Positions 6,502 to 8,400 of a stretch of 8,400 nt of DNA are shown in pieces (position 1 is the stretch's first letter; every line of letters begins with the position of its first letter). The stretch lies in the NCBI GenBank assembly GCA_937901435.1, contig CALGTJ010000560.1:1-8400 (forward strand). Reading direction: 5' to 3'. Made by a program: the position numbers and the translations under genes. The notes under the pieces are model-generated. The model was not told the DNA's origin, ran no database searches, and worked only from the letters and a program-made list of their open reading frames with translations. The DNA comes from an uncultured Rhodobacter sp. (GTDB lineage: Bacteria > Pseudomonadota > Alphaproteobacteria > Rhodobacterales > Rhodobacteraceae).

Positions 6502-6518
6502 TTGAACAAGCGTTCAAT
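6501..6518. promoter_or_regulatory. palindromic operator candidate over the ivd transcription start
   Basis: Perfect 7-bp dyad ATTGAAC-AAGC-GTTCAAT. It overlaps the last base of the -10 box and covers the predicted transcription start, a position where a bound protein would block initiation. The size and symmetry resemble sites of TetR-family repressors that control acyl-CoA and branched-chain amino acid degradation genes. It does not resemble the MerR-type LiuR site as I recall it. The regulator is not in this window. Confidence 0.6.
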
Positions 6519-6534
6519 AAGTCGGGGGAAGGTG

Positions 6535-7695
6535 ATGTTTCTGGCATCCATGCAATTCGATCTGGGAGAAGACGTCAACGCGCTGCGCGAAATGGTACAT
6601 CGCTGGGCGCAAGAGCGGGTCAAACCGCTGGCGGCTCAGATCGACCAAAGCAATGATTTTCCGGCTGATTTGTGGCGTGAGATGGGCGAATTAGGCCTCC
6701 TGGGCGTCACGGTGCCCGAGGAATTCGGCGGCGCCGGCATGGGCTATCTGGCGCATACCATCGCGGTCGAGGAAATCGCGCGGGCCTCGGCCTCTGTCTC
6801 GCTGTCTTACGGGGCGCATTCGAACCTTTGCGTCAACCAGATCAATCTGAACGGCACGCCAGAGCAAAAGTGCAAATACCTGCCGGGGCTGATCAGTGGC
6901 GAACACGTCGGCGCGCTGGCCATGTCAGAGGCGGGCGCGGGCAGCGATGTGGTCTCGATGAGTTTGCGGGCGGAAAAGCGCAATGACCACTACCGGCTGA
7001 ACGGCAACAAATACTGGATCACCAACGGGCCGGATGCGGATACGCTGGTGGTTTACGCCAAGAACGACCCAGAGGCGGGATCCAAGGGGATGACGGCCTT
7101 TATCGTGGAAAAACAGATGGCTGGCTTTTCCACCAGCGCGCATTTCGACAAGCTGGGGATGCGTGGGTCCAACACGGCAGAGCTGATTTTCGAGAATGTC
7201 GAGGTGCCGTTCGAGAATGTCCTCGGGCAAGAGGGTAAGGGCGTGCGCGTGCTGATGTCGGGGCTGGATTACGAACGCGTGGTGCTGTCGGGCATCGGCT
7301 GTGGGATTATCGCGGCCTGTCTGGACGAGGTGATGCCCTATATGGTCGAGCGCCGCCAGTTCGGCCAGCCGATCGGGTCGTTCCAACTGATGCAGGGCAA
7401 GATTGCCGATATGTACACGGCGATGAACTCGGCGCGGGCTTATGTCTACGAGGTCGCCAAGGCCTGTGATCGCGGGCAGGTGACACGGGCTGATGCGGCG
7501 GCGTGTGTGCTGTATTCCTCCGAAGAGGCGATGAAACAGGCCCATCAGGCGGTGCAGGCCATGGGGGGCGCGGGGTTTCTGGCCGACGCCCCCGTGGCGC
7601 GGCTGTTCCGCGATGCCAAGCTGATGGAGATCGGCGCGGGAACGTCTGAAATCCGCCGGATGCTGATCGGACGAGAGTTGATGGGGGCGATGTGA
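6535..7695 (+). CDS. ivd: isovaleryl-CoA dehydrogenase (386 aa)
   Basis: FAD enzyme of leucine degradation that oxidises isovaleryl-CoA to 3-methylcrotonyl-CoA and passes electrons to electron-transfer flavoprotein. The acyl-CoA dehydrogenase domains run in order: N-terminal helices (about 10-125), a beta domain with [11 protein letters not shown] and [18 protein letters not shown], and a C-terminal helical domain. The catalytic base is E247 in [12 protein letters not shown], matching human IVD Glu254. At the site where medium-chain enzymes carry catalytic Glu376 there is A368 within [11 protein letters not shown], which separates IVD from most relatives. ATG 6535 is chosen because GGGGGAAGG lies at 6524-6532, it is downstream of the predicted transcription start, and roseobacter homologues begin MFxASMxFDLGED. 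The in-frame TTG at 6502 lies inside the operator. The next gene begins 1 nt after its stop. Confidence 0.96.
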   Translation: MFLASMQFDLGEDVNALREMVHRWAQERVKPLAAQIDQSNDFPADLWREMGELGLLGVTVPEEFGGAGMGYLAHTIAVEEIARASASVSLSYGAHSNLCVNQINLNGTPEQKCKYLPGLISGEHVGALAMSEAGAGSDVVSMSLRAEKRNDHYRLNGNKYWITNGPDADTLVVYAKNDPEAGSKGMTAFIVEKQMAGFSTSAHFDKLGMRGSNTAELIFENVEVPFENVLGQEGKGVRVLMSGLDYERVVLSGIGCGIIAACLDEVMPYMVERRQFGQPIGSFQLMQGKIADMYTAMNSARAYVYEVAKACDRGQVTRADAAACVLYSSEEAMKQAHQAVQAMGGAGFLADAPVARLFRDAKLMEIGAGTSEIRRMLIGRELMGAM

Positions 7696-7696
7696 C

Positions 7697-8245
7697 ATGC
7701 GGGTGATGCGATATATGCGGTCGTTCGCCAAAACCACTGGAACAAGCGCAGTTCTGAGCCTTGGCACATTGACGGGCGGGTCGGTCTTTGCAGAGACGGC
7801 CGGTCGTTTTTCTGATCAATCCGCTGTTCAGGCTGATTCTCAGGCCCGGTCCTCGCCCCGGATGGCGCTGTTGCGCTGCCTTGAGGCGATTGAACAGCCC
7901 GGTCGCCCGGCGGATCAAAGATGTTCACGTCAGGCAATGGCCCTTTGCAAAGACGAGGCCTCTTCAGAGGCAATGGCAGACTGCGAAAGGACGATGGCCG
8001 GCGGGTTTCTGGCGGATGGGCGGGAATTGGCGCAGAGATCCGGCAATCGCGGGGAGCAGCCCGGAACCTTCCTGCGCGACTGGGGCAAAATTTCAGCACG
8101 CTGCGCCCGTCTGGGGGCCGAGGCGGATGATTGCCGTCAGGCGACAGTGCGGGAGTGGTGGATTTCCGCCCGCGGCGGCGCACGTCTTGCCCGGGTCAGC
8201 CCGTCTGCAAGCCGTGCAGAGGTGGGATCATGCTCGCTGGAATAA
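7697..8245 (+). CDS. small exported cysteine-rich protein, weakly LprI/DUF1311-like (182 aa)
   Basis: The N-terminus has basic residues (R2, R5, R8, K12), then a hydrophobic stretch at about 17-31 ending SVFA before ETA. This fits a Sec signal peptide cleaved near A32 and export to the periplasm. The mature part has seven cysteines (61, 76, 84, 96, 136, 146, 179). Their arrangement (C-x7-C, then EAMADC, a tryptophan ahead of C136, and C146-R-x2-T) recalls lysozyme-inhibitor LprI-like proteins of the same family of bacteria, but similarity is faint and some consensus residues are absent. The ATG at 7697 is 1 nt after the ivd stop, and GGGGGCGA at 7683-7690 can serve as ribosome site; ATG 7706 is an alternative start. 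Codon use is like its neighbours. Expression probably follows ivd. The coding call is good; the family is tentative. Confidence 0.72.
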   Translation: MRVMRYMRSFAKTTGTSAVLSLGTLTGGSVFAETAGRFSDQSAVQADSQARSSPRMALLRCLEAIEQPGRPADQRCSRQAMALCKDEASSEAMADCERTMAGGFLADGRELAQRSGNRGEQPGTFLRDWGKISARCARLGAEADDCRQATVREWWISARGGARLARVSPSASRAEVGSCSLE

Positions 8246-8280
8246 GGCCGCTCGGAAACGGTGCTGCGGTGCGGCAGTGA
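8230..8280 (+). CDS. possible 16-codon leader ORF before the last gene
   Basis: ATG 8230 has the strong ribosome-site match AGAGGTGG at 8218-8225, overlaps the end of the LprI-like gene in another frame, and encodes MLAGIRPLGNGAAVRQ. Its TGA (8278-8280) overlaps the GTG start of the next gene as GTGA. It may exist only to deliver ribosomes to that GTG, which has no ribosome site of its own. A frame error joining it to the next gene is an alternative. Confidence 0.25.
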   Translation: MLAGIRPLGNGAAVRQ

Positions 8281-8400
8281 GACGCCATATCATCCTCTGG
8301 GTGCCTTTTGCGCTGTTCGTTGCAGGTGGTGCGGTGCTTGGCCTGCGCTACGGGTATCTGGCCGCCACGACCAGCGAGACCGATATGATCGCGCGCTATG
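8277..8400 (+). CDS. start of an unrecognised membrane-anchored protein (partial)
   Basis: An open frame from GTG 8277 runs off the window edge after 41 codons. It begins MRRHIILWVPF and has one hydrophobic segment at about residues 5-23, with arginines before it and R24 after it. This fits a signal anchor or single N-terminal membrane helix, with the following part (RYGYLAATTSETDMIARY) probably in the periplasm. No convincing Shine-Dalgarno precedes the GTG, which overlaps the TGA of a short ORF at 8230-8280. It lies 31 nt after the LprI-like gene and probably belongs to the ivd operon. I do not recognise the family from this fragment. Confidence 0.6.
   Translation, partial: MRRHIILWVPFALFVAGGAVLGLRYGYLAATTSETDMIARY

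Noticed and set aside
6502..6534. TTG at 6502 as the ivd start
   Set aside because: It lies within the operator palindrome and upstream of the predicted transcription start. ATG 6535 has a ribosome site and the family-like N-terminus.
6925..7767. Minus-strand open frames opposite ivd and the LprI-like gene (6925-7767, 7307-7918 and 7545-8183)
   Set aside because: Their translations are rich in Arg, Pro, Ser and His and lack motifs, and they are antisense to conserved ivd residues. They are shadow frames.

Overview
The window looks like chromosome of a marine alphaproteobacterium of the family Rhodobacteraceae (roseobacter group). The evidence is GC-rich coding sequence with GC-ending codons, protein sequences that read like roseobacter homologues (GlmS, GlmU, isovaleryl-CoA dehydrogenase), and a phosphatase gene divergent from glmU-glmS. 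No database search was possible, so this placement rests on recognition. There is no sign of phage, transposon, plasmid, CRISPR array, tRNA or rRNA.

Layout. (1) Positions 1-137 hold the 3' end of an unrecognised plus-strand gene containing a run of nine G. (2) Positions 138-266 are a convergent intergenic region with three inverted repeats, probably terminators or a repeat unit. (3) Positions 267-4391 are a tight minus-strand cluster read right to left: glmU, glmS, a truncated remnant of a pyridoxamine-5'-phosphate-oxidase-like gene, and an AlkD-type DNA glycosylase gene. The junctions are 1 nt, 3 nt and a 4-nt overlap. (4) Positions 4392-4514 are a divergent promoter region. (5) Positions 4515-6456 hold, on the plus strand, a phosphoglycolate-phosphatase-like HAD hydrolase and a DegT/DnrJ/EryC1/StrS-family PLP aminotransferase. 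(6) Positions 6473-8400 are a second plus-strand operon. It has a good sigma-70-type promoter, a perfect palindromic operator candidate, isovaleryl-CoA dehydrogenase, a small exported cysteine-rich protein 1 nt downstream, and the start of a membrane-anchored protein cut by the window edge.

How the genes work together. GlmS (fructose-6-phosphate to glucosamine-6-phosphate) and GlmU (acetylation and uridylylation to UDP-GlcNAc) flank the GlmM step and feed peptidoglycan and LPS synthesis. The alkylation-repair gene appears to ride on the same transcript. The HAD phosphatase probably removes 2-phosphoglycolate. Isovaleryl-CoA dehydrogenase acts in leucine degradation, and its promoter carries a symmetric site suggesting repression by a local TetR-type regulator.

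Most of the window is ordinary housekeeping and catabolic DNA, and I did not find a clearly new system. The points most worth a second look are the decayed gene kept in frame between glmS and the glycosylase, the ivd operator, the exported LprI-like protein coupled to a leucine-catabolism gene, a possible 16-codon leader ORF before the last gene, an AT-rich patch inside glmS, and the paired hairpins at 196-251.
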